Shown: one piece after another, positions 7,773-16,397 of the stretch
Position numbering within the stretch: position 1 is the stretch's first letter
Layout: each line of letters begins with the position of its first letter
Assembly (NCBI GenBank): GCA_046483065.1
Contig: JAWODW010000075.1
Coordinates: 10,116-74,115, forward strand
Origin: JAWVYT01 sp046483065
GTDB lineage: Bacteria; Gemmatimonadota; Gemmatimonadetes; Longimicrobiales; RSA9
Direction of reading: 5' to 3'
Length of the DNA: 64,000 nucleotides
Program-made: the position numbers and the translations under genes
The notes under the pieces: model-generated
Seen by the model: only the letters and a program-made list of their open reading frames with translations
Told to the model about the DNA's origin: nothing
Database searches by the model: none

Positions 7773-9185
7773 CTACACCGTCAGCCCCACCACCGCATAT
7801 CCCACCACCGCCACGGCCCCGGCCGCCATGGCGTACGGCAGCTGCGTCCGGACGTGGTCGATGTGGTCGGTGGCCGCGGCCATGGACGCGATGATCGTGG
7901 TGTCGCTGATGGGCGAGGAGTGGTCGCCGAAAATGCCGCCGGCCAGCGACGCGGCCACGAACGGCGCCACGGGCCAGCCCAGCGTCATGGCGGCCGGGAC
8001 GGCGATGGGCAGCATGATGGCGAAGGTGCCCCAGCTCGTGCCGGTGGCGAAGGCCACGAACGCGGCCACCAGGAAGACCAGCGGGAGGAAGACCACGGGC
8101 GGCAGCGTCCCGGCGGTGACCTGGGCCACGTACGGGCCGGCGCCCAGGGTGTCGGTCACGGCGGCCAGCGCCAGCGAGAGCCAGAGGACGGTGGCCATGT
8201 TGATGAGCCCGCCGGCGCCACGGAGGCCGACCTCCGTGAGCTCATCGGCGGTGGATCGTCGTGTGGCCAGGATCATGACCCACGCCACCACCAGCCCCGT
8301 GAGGACCGCCCAGAGCACGCCGGTGGAGCCGGATCCCTCGCGGATGTCGCCGTCGCCGGTGATGTAGAGGGCCACCGGCATCATGACGACCATGGCCACG
8401 ATGGGGACGACCATGTACAGCGGACTCGCCGGCCCGCCCTCCGTCTCCGGCTTCAGCACCTCCGGGTCCAGCATCGGCGACGCGTCGTCCCAGAGCAGCT
8501 TGCCTTCTTCCCGGGTCCGTCGCTCGGCCGCCTTCATGGGGCCCAGGTCCAGACCGGTGGCGATGGTGAAACCCGCCAGGATCACGGCGGTGATGGCGTA
8601 GAAGTTCAGCGGGATGGCCGTCACGAACGTGCCCAGGGGGTCCTCCACGCCCAGCTCCGTCAGGATCCCCAGGATATAGGCGCCCCATGCGTTCAGCGGG
8701 ATGAGGATGCAGATGGCCGCCGACGTGGTGTCGATGATGTACGCCAGCTTCTCCCGCGACGTCCCGTGCCGGTCCACCAGCGGGCGGGCCACCGATCCGG
8801 CCACCAGGATGGTGATATTGGACTCGATGAAGATGACGAGCCCCACCACGTACGCCAGCAGCTGAGCGCCCTTCGGGCCCGTGACCCATTTCCGGTCCTC
8901 GAGCCACTTCACGAACCCCTTCACACCGCCCGACACCTCGATGGTGGCGATGAGCGCGCCGATGAAGAGGGCGAAGAGGATCACGCGCGTGTTGTCGGGG
9001 CTGCCCAGCACGGCGATGGTCTCGTCGATGGCACGGGCGGCGCCCGCGGCCGGGTTCCAGCCCTCGATGATGGCCCAGCCCAACCAGACGCCGCCGGCCA
9101 GCGACAGATAGACCTGTCGCGTCCAGATGGCCAGCACGATGGCCAGCACCGCCGGGAGCAGGGAGATCCAGGTAGGGTCGGGCAT
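7773..9185 (-). CDS. NhaC-family Na+/H+ antiporter-like transporter
   Basis: An integral membrane protein of 470 aa with about 11-12 hydrophobic segments. Family features are IFIESNITILVAGSVARP, the helix TTSAAICILIPLNAWGA, GTSWGTFAIMLPIAVPA and GGIFGDHSSPISDTT, all typical of PF03553-type NhaC antiporters, which exchange cytoplasmic Na+ for H+ (some members exchange malate/lactate). The ATG at 9185 (MPDPTWIS) begins exactly where family members begin, but has no Shine-Dalgarno; instead TACTTT lies 7 nt upstream, suggesting a leaderless transcript. A GTG at 9230 would add 15 residues and cannot be excluded. It is divergent from the PAP2 gene. The family is secure, the ion specificity inferred. 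Confidence 0.86.
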   Translation of the reverse strand: MPDPTWISLLPAVLAIVLAIWTRQVYLSLAGGVWLGWAIIEGWNPAAGAARAIDETIAVLGSPDNTRVILFALFIGALIATIEVSGGVKGFVKWLEDRKWVTGPKGAQLLAYVVGLVIFIESNITILVAGSVARPLVDRHGTSREKLAYIIDTTSAAICILIPLNAWGAYILGILTELGVEDPLGTFVTAIPLNFYAITAVILAGFTIATGLDLGPMKAAERRTREEGKLLWDDASPMLDPEVLKPETEGGPASPLYMVVPIVAMVVMMPVALYITGDGDIREGSGSTGVLWAVLTGLVVAWVMILATRRSTADELTEVGLRGAGGLINMATVLWLSLALAAVTDTLGAGPYVAQVTAGTLPPVVFLPLVFLVAAFVAFATGTSWGTFAIMLPIAVPAAMTLGWPVAPFVAASLAGGIFGDHSSPISDTTIIASMAAATDHIDHVRTQLPYAMAAGAVAVVGYAVVGLTV

Positions 9186-9192
9186 GGCGCCG

Positions 9193-9198
9193 AAAGTA
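9193..9198 (-). promoter_or_regulatory. Putative -10 element for leaderless NhaC gene
   Basis: TACTTT on the minus strand followed by the 7-nt CGGCGCC and then ATG. The same arrangement, TACCTT-CGGCGCC-GTG, precedes the UvrD gene. A TANNNT hexamer ending 6-8 nt before a start codon, without a Shine-Dalgarno, is the usual mark of a leaderless transcript. Confidence 0.45.
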
Positions 9199-9381
9199 GG
9201 GTCGGGCTCCGGGATACGAAAGTCGGACACCGGTCCGGTCCGTGTCGCGGCATGGCCCGTGCACCTCCGGATCGTCGGGTGGCAACGCGGGTATCAATCG
9301 GTCGGCTCAGTCGGCCGCCCGCGCAGGCGTCGGCCCCGCGAGATCGTTGCGTAACGGTTACCGGCCCAGGACCCGTGTGAA

Positions 9382-9957
9382 ATGGACAACCCCCAGACTC
9401 CACGTGAGGAACTCGACGAGCTCGAGGGGCTGTCCGTGACCGAGCTGCTGATACGACTGACGCACCACGACGAACGGGCGCTGAAGGCGCTCCTGCTCCG
9501 TCGCAGCCGCCGGGCTGACGCGGTCCTCGGGCTGGTGACGCACCTGGGCGGGTCGGTCGTGACCGTCGCCATCGCGCTGATCCTCACGTTCGCCGTACCG
9601 ACCCTATCCCGGGCCGGCCTTCTCGGCGCCTTCGCCCTGGTCCTCTCCCACGGCCTGGTCCACATCATCAAGCGTCATGTGAACCGGCCCCGGCCCCAGA
9701 TGCCGCCGGGGCTCGAGACGCTGGTCCGAACGCCCGACCGGTTCAGCTTCCCGTCCGGCCACTCGGCGGCGTCGCTCTCGGTGGGCCTGCCCGTGGCCGT
9801 GGCCATCGGCGGGCTCGGGGGCTGGGCCGTCCTCGGGTTGACGCTGACGATCGGGTTCAGCCGCGCCTACCTCGGGGTCCACTACCCCGGCGATGTGCTG
9901 GCCGGGTGGCTGCTGGCGCTGATCGGGATCTGGGCGGGGGTCCTGATCGGGATCTAG
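9382..9957 (+). CDS. PAP2-type membrane phosphatase
   Basis: This 191-aa inner-membrane protein has the three PAP2 phosphatase motifs in order: KRHVNRPRP (about 95-103), PSGHSAAS (about 124-131) and SRAYLGVHYPGD (about 161-172), with four or five membrane helices between and after. Such enzymes remove phosphate from lipid phosphates (undecaprenyl pyrophosphate, phosphatidic acid, phosphatidylglycerol phosphate); the substrate cannot be told. The first 40 residues are a soluble acidic helix. ATG at 9382 is the only sensible start; no strong Shine-Dalgarno is visible. A perfect small palindrome (GTAAC-G-GTTAC, 9351-9361) lies in the divergent region shared with the antiporter gene and could be an operator. 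Confidence 0.86.
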   Translation: MDNPQTPREELDELEGLSVTELLIRLTHHDERALKALLLRRSRRADAVLGLVTHLGGSVVTVAIALILTFAVPTLSRAGLLGAFALVLSHGLVHIIKRHVNRPRPQMPPGLETLVRTPDRFSFPSGHSAASLSVGLPVAVAIGGLGGWAVLGLTLTIGFSRAYLGVHYPGDVLAGWLLALIGIWAGVLIGI

Positions 9958-9974
9958 CCGGCATGCACGCCGGC
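9957..9974 (+). terminator. Hairpin at the PAP2 stop
   Basis: GCCGGC-ATGCAC-GCCGGC forms a 6-bp stem with a 6-nt loop beginning at the last base of the PAP2 stop codon. There is no T-run, so it may be a transcript-end stabiliser rather than a true intrinsic terminator. Confidence 0.35.
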
Positions 9975-10095
9975 AGGGGCGGGTCCCGGGAGGCGGGTAC
10001 CGGGAGGCGGTCGTCGTGTTACGTCCGGCCTCCGGGAATCGTCCATGGTATGTAGCAGGACAACACCATACGCACCAACGCAGGAGGAACGCACC

Positions 10096-10587
10096 ATGAG
10101 AAAATACATGATCGCCGTACTTCTCGCCGTGCTGGCTGTCCCGACCATGGCGGTCGCGCAGCAGCAGGGCCAGATGCAGCGGCAGCAGCAGATGGAGCGG
10201 ATGCAGCAGATGCAGCAGCACATGGACCGGATGATCCAGCGGATGGGTCATGTGCAGGAGCGGCTGCAGAACATGGAGCAGCAGATGCAGAGCCGGATGC
10301 AGGGCGAGATGGGCCGGCAGATGTCGCAGCAGCAGATGCAGCAGCAGCGCCACATGCACGGCGTGGCGAGCTCCATGCAGGAGATGTCCCAGCAGATCCG
10401 CGCCACCATGATGCAGGTCCGGGAGCTGGCACAGGACCCGGCCATGCATGAGGACGGAGCCATGCAGCAGGAGATGGAGCGGCTCCGCGAGCACATGCAG
10501 GGGATCGTCGACGAGCTGGTGGCCAGCACCGAGTCGCTGGGTGAGATCCAGCGGCGAACCGGCGGCGGGCCGGACGGTGGCCGCTGA
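10096..10587 (+). CDS. Met/Gln-rich secreted helical protein
   Basis: A 163-aa protein whose first 22 residues are a clean signal peptide (MRKYMIAVLLAVLAV, then AVAQ). The mature chain is almost entirely Met, Gln, Arg and Glu in heptad-like spacing with scattered His, predicting a long amphipathic helix or coiled coil. Met/His-rich periplasmic proteins often bind copper or silver, but no defined metal motif is visible, so that is only a suggestion. AGGAGG at 10083-10088 with 7-nt spacing fixes the ATG at 10096; an upstream in-frame start is inferior. The following gene begins 5 nt after the stop, so the two probably form an operon. I do not recognise a named family. Confidence 0.72.
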   Translation: MRKYMIAVLLAVLAVPTMAVAQQQGQMQRQQQMERMQQMQQHMDRMIQRMGHVQERLQNMEQQMQSRMQGEMGRQMSQQQMQQQRHMHGVASSMQEMSQQIRATMMQVRELAQDPAMHEDGAMQQEMERLREHMQGIVDELVASTESLGEIQRRTGGGPDGGR

Positions 10588-10592
10588 CGCTC

Positions 10593-11426
10593 GTGAGCAT
10601 GCATCACAACCATAGCGCTGGAAGCATCGTGCTGGCGTGCGCCCTCGCGGCGCTCGCCGGCACCCCCCTCGTGGGGCAGGAGGTTCAGTACACGGGCTCC
10701 ATGGGTTACGCCACGGGGTCCTATACGTTCGAAGAGCGAACTTCGTCGTTCTCGATCCTGAACGGGCTCGGCCTGACGGCCACGGGCTGGTCGGTCTCGG
10801 CAACCCTGCCGGTGGTCATCCAGAACAGCGGCGCCGTGAGTACCATCGGCGGGATGCAGGTTCCCACCGGTTCGTCCCGCGGCGGTATGACGGGAGGGCG
10901 CCCCGGTATGGGTGGAACGGCCGAGGAAACGACGGGCGCATACGAGGCGGTGATCGGCGACCCGGTGATACGAGTCTCGTTCAACCCGTACCAGGGCTTC
11001 GGGACGCTGCGCTTCGTGGAGGTTCAGGCCATGGCCAAGGCGCCTGTGGCCGACCCCGCGTCAGGCGTCGGCACCGGGCAGTGGGACGCGGGTGCCGGAG
11101 TCTCGGCGGGCATCGGGTTCGGGCAGACGTACCTCTTCGGGGACGCGTCGGTCTGGAACCCGGGGGACATGCCGGATCTCGCACTCGATCCGTACGGCAC
11201 CGTTTCCGCCGGGGTCGGGCGATCCCTGAGCGAACGGCTGAGCGGTCTCGCCTCGGTCTCCGTCTCCTCGCCCATGATCGATGGCATGGCGGCCCCGGCC
11301 ACCGTGGGCGGCGGGCTCAGCTACAGGCTCGGCGACAACCGATCGCTGAGCCTCGGCGCCAGCTACGGCCTCACCAACTCCGCGCCCGATATCTCCGTGT
11401 ACGTGGGCTGGTCCGCCTCACCCTGA
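10593..11426 (+). CDS. Probable outer-membrane beta-barrel protein
   Basis: A 277-aa protein with a signal peptide (about 1-28, ending LVGQE) and a mature region built of alternating short hydrophobic/polar strands rich in Gly, Ser, Tyr and Thr. The last residues, ISVYVGWSASP, resemble a barrel-closing strand. A Gly/Met/Arg-rich loop (about 92-110) interrupts the strands. The pattern is like MetA/phenol-pathway transporter-like or generic porin-fold proteins, but no specific family is clear. Start is GTG at 10593 or ATG two codons later; no strong ribosome site is seen, consistent with translational coupling to the Met/Gln-rich gene 5 nt upstream. Function unknown. Confidence 0.65.
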   Translation: MSMHHNHSAGSIVLACALAALAGTPLVGQEVQYTGSMGYATGSYTFEERTSSFSILNGLGLTATGWSVSATLPVVIQNSGAVSTIGGMQVPTGSSRGGMTGGRPGMGGTAEETTGAYEAVIGDPVIRVSFNPYQGFGTLRFVEVQAMAKAPVADPASGVGTGQWDAGAGVSAGIGFGQTYLFGDASVWNPGDMPDLALDPYGTVSAGVGRSLSERLSGLASVSVSSPMIDGMAAPATVGGGLSYRLGDNRSLSLGASYGLTNSAPDISVYVGWSASP

Positions 11427-11458
11427 CGCCGCGGCCGATCGCTACCGCCGAGACATTG

Positions 11459-13921
11459 CTACCTGCGAGATCGCGTGGCGGGCGTCCGCTCCACCGTCAG
11501 CGCCGCTCCGATGGTCCGGTCCATGAGCTCGAAGATCCGACGGTACTCGTCGGTCCAGGAGCTGGGTGCCTCGAAGCCGTGGCCTTCCACCGGGAATCCG
11601 GCCATCTCCCAGTTCTCCTTGCCCAGCTCGATGAGCCGCTGGGCCAGCCGTACCACGTCGGAGTAATGGACGTTGGTGTCCACCATCCCGTGGAGGATCA
11701 GGAGGTGTTGGTCGGGGCCGAAGTTCTCGGCGAAGTAGATCGGTGAGCTCTGCTCGTACGCCTCCGGGTCGTCCTGCGGTTGGTTCAGGATCCGGCTGGT
11801 GTACCAGTGGTTGTAGTGGGCCCAGTCGGTCACCGACCGCAGTGCCGCACCGGACGTGAACGTCTCGCCGGCGTTGAACAGCGCCATCAGCGTGATGAAC
11901 CCGCCGTAGGAGCCGCCGTAGATCCCGATCCGGTCCGGATCGATCCCCTCCTCGGCCACCAGGTACTCGGCGCCGTCCACCTGGTCGCTCAGGTCCGCGC
12001 CCCCCATCCACCGGTAGACCGCCGTCCGCCAGTCCCGGCCGTAGCCGGCGCTGCCCCGGTAGTCGATGTCCAGCACGGTGTAGCCCAGGGCCGCCAGGAA
12101 GTGGTGGAACATGTACTCCCGGAAGTAGCCCGACCAGCCGTGGCTCACGTTCTGGAGGTAGCCGGCGCCGTGGACGAAGACCACCGCCGCGCCGTTGGAC
12201 TCCGCACCCATGTCGCCCGGCCGGTAGATGCGCGCCGGGACCCGGACGCCGTCGTCCGCCTCGAACCGCACGATCTCCGGCGCGACCCACGGGAACGTCA
12301 GCCAGTCTTCGGTCGGCGACACTGTGACCTGCTCGAGCCCGGCGTCGATCCCCGCGTCTGCCCGGTTCCGGCCCACGAACAGCTCCGGCGGCCGGTTCGC
12401 GCGCGACGCCACGACCGCGAGACGACGGCCGTCGGGCGACGGCGTCGCCTGGAACTCGCCGTCGCCCACCGTGACCTGCGTGAGGTCGCCGCCGTCGAAG
12501 TCCAGTGTGTAGTAATGCGTGTCGAACGGCGACGTGCGGCTGGTATGGAGGTGGAACCTCGAGCGGTCCTCCGGGATCGACACGCCCCGGACCTCCCACG
12601 CGCCGGACGTCAGCTGGGCCCGGTCCGAGCCGTCGGCGTCCACGGCGTACAGGTGCGCCCAGCCGTCCGCCTCACCCACGAACCACGCCCGATCGCGATC
12701 GGGGATCCAGCCGGCGCAACCGAAGCACGGACCGCCCACCCACGCCTCGTCGCGCAGCGCATCCAGCAGCGTGAGCTCACCGGTGGCGGCGTCGAGGGCC
12801 CAGAACCAGCGGGTCTTGAAGTCGTACGCGATGGACTGGAGCAGCCCGATGGTCCCGTCGTCGTTCCAGGCGACGAAGCCGGCATTGATGAGGTCCGGCC
12901 GGTCGCTCTTCTGCGACGCGGTATCCTCCGACTCCGTGCCCGGCGTCAGCTCCAGCCAGGCGACCTCGCCGGTGGCTACCTCCAGCAGCCCGACCCGGGT
13001 CCGGCTCTGAGCGTCACCCACCTTCGAGCGCGTATCCATCTCGCCGGTGTACCCCGTCTCGGTGATCCACTCGGGGACCATGACCGACTCCGATTCCCGG
13101 GCCGGAGTGCCGGTCGTAACCACCACGTATGTCCCCACCGGGTTCGGCGCGAGACCCCGGACCCGCTCCCGCTCGCCGAGCCAGACCGTCTCGGGCTCGC
13201 CCTCTTCGCGCGCCTCCCGACGTGCCTCCCGCTCGGCTTCCTTCTCTTTCTGCAGGCGGATGTGCTCGAACAGCTGCTCCTGCTGTGCCTCCAGGAACGC
13301 CTCCCGGCCCTCGGCCTCCTTCTCCTCCTGCGGCTTCGGCCCCTGCCGGATGTCGGTGAGCTGGCGGATCCCGCCGTCATCGATGTCCAGCGCGAAGAGG
13401 TTCTGGTCGCGGCTGAAGTAGACGCTGCTCTCGTCGGCCGAGAACATGGGCGCCCCTTCGTTCGCGGAAGTCTCCGTGAGCCGGGTCACCTCCAGGCTCC
13501 GGCGGTCGATCAGGTACAGGTCGCCGCCGGAGGACGTCACGCGCCAGCGACGGTCGTCCGACAGGTCGCCGCCGGACAGGAGCGGCGCCAGCGAGTCCGC
13601 CTCCTCATCCGTCAGCTGCTCCGGCTCGCCGCCACCCGCGGGCACCCGGTACAGCTCCCGATCCGCGTGCCAGTCGTGCCCGCCCGGGAGCCACTGGAAG
13701 TAGACCCACTCCGAGTCGTCCGTCCACCGCACCCGCTGCGGGTCCTTCCCCACCAGCTCGTAGCCCCGCATGACGTTGCCGATGGTGAGGTCGAAGCCCT
13801 GATCCCGCGCCGGTTCCGGCTCCAGGTCCGCCACCCGCTGGGCGGACGCCGCCGAGGCCGGCACGAACATCAAAAGGAACAGGAAAGCGGGGAGCAATGC
13901 GGGGCGAACAGAATCTGGCAT
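11459..13921 (-). CDS. Secreted S9 family peptidase (DPP4/acylaminoacyl type)
   Basis: An 820-aa exported peptidase. After a signal peptide (1-28, ending SASAQ) comes a beta-propeller of about 500 residues containing a charged coiled-coil insertion (about 190-240, Glu/Arg-rich) and then the alpha/beta-hydrolase domain (about 560-820). The nucleophile motif is GGSYGGFITL, followed by HGMVDTNVHY (Asp) and GHGFEAPSSW (His). It differs from the other S9 peptidase in this window by the insertion and the DPP4-like propeller length. GAGGAG stands 10 nt before the ATG at 13921. It is convergent with the barrel-protein gene, with only 32 nt between stops. The likely job is periplasmic oligopeptide trimming. 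Confidence 0.88.
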   Translation of the reverse strand: MPDSVRPALLPAFLFLLMFVPASAASAQRVADLEPEPARDQGFDLTIGNVMRGYELVGKDPQRVRWTDDSEWVYFQWLPGGHDWHADRELYRVPAGGGEPEQLTDEEADSLAPLLSGGDLSDDRRWRVTSSGGDLYLIDRRSLEVTRLTETSANEGAPMFSADESSVYFSRDQNLFALDIDDGGIRQLTDIRQGPKPQEEKEAEGREAFLEAQQEQLFEHIRLQKEKEAEREARREAREEGEPETVWLGERERVRGLAPNPVGTYVVVTTGTPARESESVMVPEWITETGYTGEMDTRSKVGDAQSRTRVGLLEVATGEVAWLELTPGTESEDTASQKSDRPDLINAGFVAWNDDGTIGLLQSIAYDFKTRWFWALDAATGELTLLDALRDEAWVGGPCFGCAGWIPDRDRAWFVGEADGWAHLYAVDADGSDRAQLTSGAWEVRGVSIPEDRSRFHLHTSRTSPFDTHYYTLDFDGGDLTQVTVGDGEFQATPSPDGRRLAVVASRANRPPELFVGRNRADAGIDAGLEQVTVSPTEDWLTFPWVAPEIVRFEADDGVRVPARIYRPGDMGAESNGAAVVFVHGAGYLQNVSHGWSGYFREYMFHHFLAALGYTVLDIDYRGSAGYGRDWRTAVYRWMGGADLSDQVDGAEYLVAEEGIDPDRIGIYGGSYGGFITLMALFNAGETFTSGAALRSVTDWAHYNHWYTSRILNQPQDDPEAYEQSSPIYFAENFGPDQHLLILHGMVDTNVHYSDVVRLAQRLIELGKENWEMAGFPVEGHGFEAPSSWTDEYRRIFELMDRTIGAALTVERTPATRSRR

Positions 13922-14173
13922 GGTTTGTCGGCTCCTCGAGAGTGGGGTTCGTTGTGCGCTGTCGAAACGTCGTGTCTGTCTACAGGGTCCGGTGCCCGTA
14001 CGTACGACGCGCGGCCGGGCCGGATGGTTGTGCCCCGGGGAGGGACGCGGGGCACCGGGAGGCCTCGATCACGGTCAATGTGACGGCACGCGTGCCGGCC
14101 GTCCAACTTGCCCGGCCCTCCGCGCGTAGACATCCTCTTGTTGTAAGGTCCCTCACCCCGAGCCCTGTGTCGA

Positions 14174-15475
14174 ATGCTGAAATCAGTGCTGGTACTGGCG
14201 GCGCTCATGGGCGGCCCGCAGGACACCGTGCCCGCGGCGGTGCCTACGGTGAGCCGGATCCGCGTGGAGGGCCCCATCACGCCGGTCACCACGAACTACA
14301 TCCGGCGCGCTCTGGCCCGAGCGGAGACCGACGGGTCCATAGCGCTGGTCGTGGAGCTGGACACCCCCGGCGGACTGCTGGAGTCGACGCAGGACATCCT
14401 CCGCTCGTTCTTCGGCGCATCGGTGCCCCTGGTGGTGTACGTGGCACCCGACGGCGCCCGGGCGGCCAGTGCGGGCACGTTCATCACGCTGGCGGCCCAC
14501 GTCGCTGCCATGGCGCCATCCACCACCATCGGCGCCGCTTCGCCCGTGACCATGTCACCTGGCGCGCAGGGCGATACGGTGATGCAGCGGAAGGTATTCA
14601 ACGCCACCGAGAGCGTCATGGAGACGGTGGCGTCCCGCCGTGGCCGGAACCTCGAATGGGCCCTGGCCGCCGTGCGAGAGGGCGCGTCGGCCACGGAACA
14701 GGAGGCGCTCGAGCTCGGCGTCATCGACCTGGTGGCCGCCGACCGGGAGGACCTGCTGCGACAGATCGACGGCCGGGTGGTGGAAGAGGACACCCTCCGT
14801 ACGGCGGGGGCCGAGTGGGTCACGATCCCCGCCAACCCCGCGGAGCGGTTCCTGGGGCTCATCATCCGGCCGGAGCTCATGCTGATCCTGATGCTGGTGG
14901 CGATCTACGGGATCATCGGCGAGCTGACGAACCCCGGCGCCATCATCCCGGGCGCGGCCGGCGTAATCGCACTGATCCTGCTGCTTTACGCATCCGCGGC
15001 CATGCCCATCAACGCCGCGGGATTCCTGCTCCTGGGGCTCGGGGTCGCCCTGTTCATCGTGGAGGCGTTCACGCCCACCTTCGGGCTGCTGCTGGGGGCG
15101 GGCTCGGTGGCGTTCTTCCTGGGAGCGCTCATGGTCTTCCAGGACCTCCCCGGGCCCATGGCGCTGCCGTGGTACTGGCTGGTGCCGGCGACCGTGCTCA
15201 CAGCCGCCTTCTTCGCACTCATCGCCACCGCCGGAGTCAAGGCCCAGTTCGCGCCGGCCCGGACGGGGCCGGGCATCCTCGTCGGCCGCCAGGCGAACGT
15301 GGTGGCACCGGTGGGGCCCGAGGGTGGCAAGGTCTTCCTGGACGGCGCCTACTGGAACGCCGTGAGCGACGTGGAGATCCCGGAAGGCCGGGTGTGCGAG
15401 ATCGAGTCGGTGGACGGACTCACATTGACCGTGCGACCGCTGGGTCCCGATGTCGGGACGGAGAGCGGAACCTGA
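14174..15475 (+). CDS. NfeD-family membrane-bound ClpP-class serine protease
   Basis: A 433-aa membrane protein in three parts: a signal/anchor; a ClpP/SppA-like protease domain (about 30-230) with VVELDTPGG, the nucleophile segment ARAASAGTF and a lysine-bearing helix starting KVFNATESVMET; then four or five membrane helices (about 235-365) and a C-terminal soluble OB-fold NfeD domain (about 370-433). These proteases cleave hydrophobic C-termini of partner proteins, typically the SPFH protein encoded next door, and the neighbour here is exactly such a slipin 19 nt downstream. Start ATG at 14174 gives the hydrophobic N-terminus; no Shine-Dalgarno is seen. Family and operon partner are secure, the physiological substrate inferred. 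Confidence 0.88.
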   Translation: MLKSVLVLAALMGGPQDTVPAAVPTVSRIRVEGPITPVTTNYIRRALARAETDGSIALVVELDTPGGLLESTQDILRSFFGASVPLVVYVAPDGARAASAGTFITLAAHVAAMAPSTTIGAASPVTMSPGAQGDTVMQRKVFNATESVMETVASRRGRNLEWALAAVREGASATEQEALELGVIDLVAADREDLLRQIDGRVVEEDTLRTAGAEWVTIPANPAERFLGLIIRPELMLILMLVAIYGIIGELTNPGAIIPGAAGVIALILLLYASAAMPINAAGFLLLGLGVALFIVEAFTPTFGLLLGAGSVAFFLGALMVFQDLPGPMALPWYWLVPATVLTAAFFALIATAGVKAQFAPARTGPGILVGRQANVVAPVGPEGGKVFLDGAYWNAVSDVEIPEGRVCEIESVDGLTLTVRPLGPDVGTESGT

Positions 15476-15494
15476 GACGGAAAGGGAGCGACCC

Positions 15495-16295
15495 ATGGAG
15501 GACCTGAACATTTGGACCGAACCGCTGGCCTGGCTGCTGCCCCTGGTGATCCTGGCCGTCATCCTCGTCCCGCAGATGATCCGGATCCTGCGCGAGTACG
15601 AGCGGGCGGTGGTGTTCCGGCTCGGCAAGTTCCTGAAGGTGAAGGGCCCCGGCCTGATCTTCCTGATCCCGTTCATCGACCGGATCGAGCGGGTCGACCT
15701 CCGGGTCCTCACCATCAACGTGGAGCGCCAGGAGGTTATCACGAAGGACAATGTCACCGTCCACGTGGACGCCATCGTCTTCTTCCAGGTGGTCGACGCC
15801 GAGCGCGCCATCATCCAGGTGGAGCGCTACATAGAGGCCACCACGTGGCTGGCACAGGCCACGCTCCGGAGCATCGTGGGGCAGGTGGAGCTCGACGAGC
15901 TGCTGGCCGAGCGGGAGAAGGTCAACCAGAAGATCCAGGAGATCATCGACCGCCAGACCGACCCGTGGGGGATCAAGGTGGTCTCCGTCGAGGTCCGGGA
16001 CGTGGTCCTGCCCGAGAACATGAAGCGGGCCATGGCCCGACAGGCCGAGACCGAGCGCGATCGCCGGGCCCGGGTCATCAACGCCGAAGGCGAGTTCCAG
16101 GCCGCGACACGGCTCGTGGAGGCCGCCGAGATGATGCGCGACCACCCCATCGCCCTCCAGCTCCGCTACCTCCAGACCATGGCCGAAGTGAGCGAGGAGC
16201 AGAACGCCTCGTTCTCCCTGATCCCGCTGCCCATGGAGTTCCTCGAGGCGTTCCAGACCCTGGCCGGCCGGGCCACCGAGGGCGGAAACGAGTAG
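15495..16295 (+). CDS. Slipin/stomatin-like SPFH protein
   Basis: A 266-aa membrane-anchored SPFH (band 7) protein. Residues 10-30 form one hydrophobic hairpin, followed by the signature stretch REYERAVVFRLGKF and GPGLIFLIPFIDR, then the SPFH core with VDAIVFFQVVD and the coiled-coil MARQAETERDRRARVI before a short tail. Such proteins oligomerise into membrane microdomain scaffolds and are partners of NfeD proteases; the gene follows the NfeD gene with 19 nt between, GGGAGCG being its Shine-Dalgarno. The ATG at 15495 (MEDLNIW) is preferred over upstream in-frame codons inside the NfeD tail. Confidence 0.92.
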   Translation: MEDLNIWTEPLAWLLPLVILAVILVPQMIRILREYERAVVFRLGKFLKVKGPGLIFLIPFIDRIERVDLRVLTINVERQEVITKDNVTVHVDAIVFFQVVDAERAIIQVERYIEATTWLAQATLRSIVGQVELDELLAEREKVNQKIQEIIDRQTDPWGIKVVSVEVRDVVLPENMKRAMARQAETERDRRARVINAEGEFQAATRLVEAAEMMRDHPIALQLRYLQTMAEVSEEQNASFSLIPLPMEFLEAFQTLAGRATEGGNE

Positions 16296-16397
16296 CCCGG
16301 AGCCGGCCCGCTCCTGACGTGGGGTCGGCCCGGGACCCGAACCCACCCCGGGTCATCCGGAGCCGCGCCCCCCAGGCCCGGCCGACCCCCGGGGCCG

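Noticed and set aside
9351..9361. GTAAC-G-GTTAC palindrome as a definite operator
   Set aside because: Perfect but only 11 bp with one occurrence noticed and no adjacent regulator; mentioned within the PAP2 entry only.
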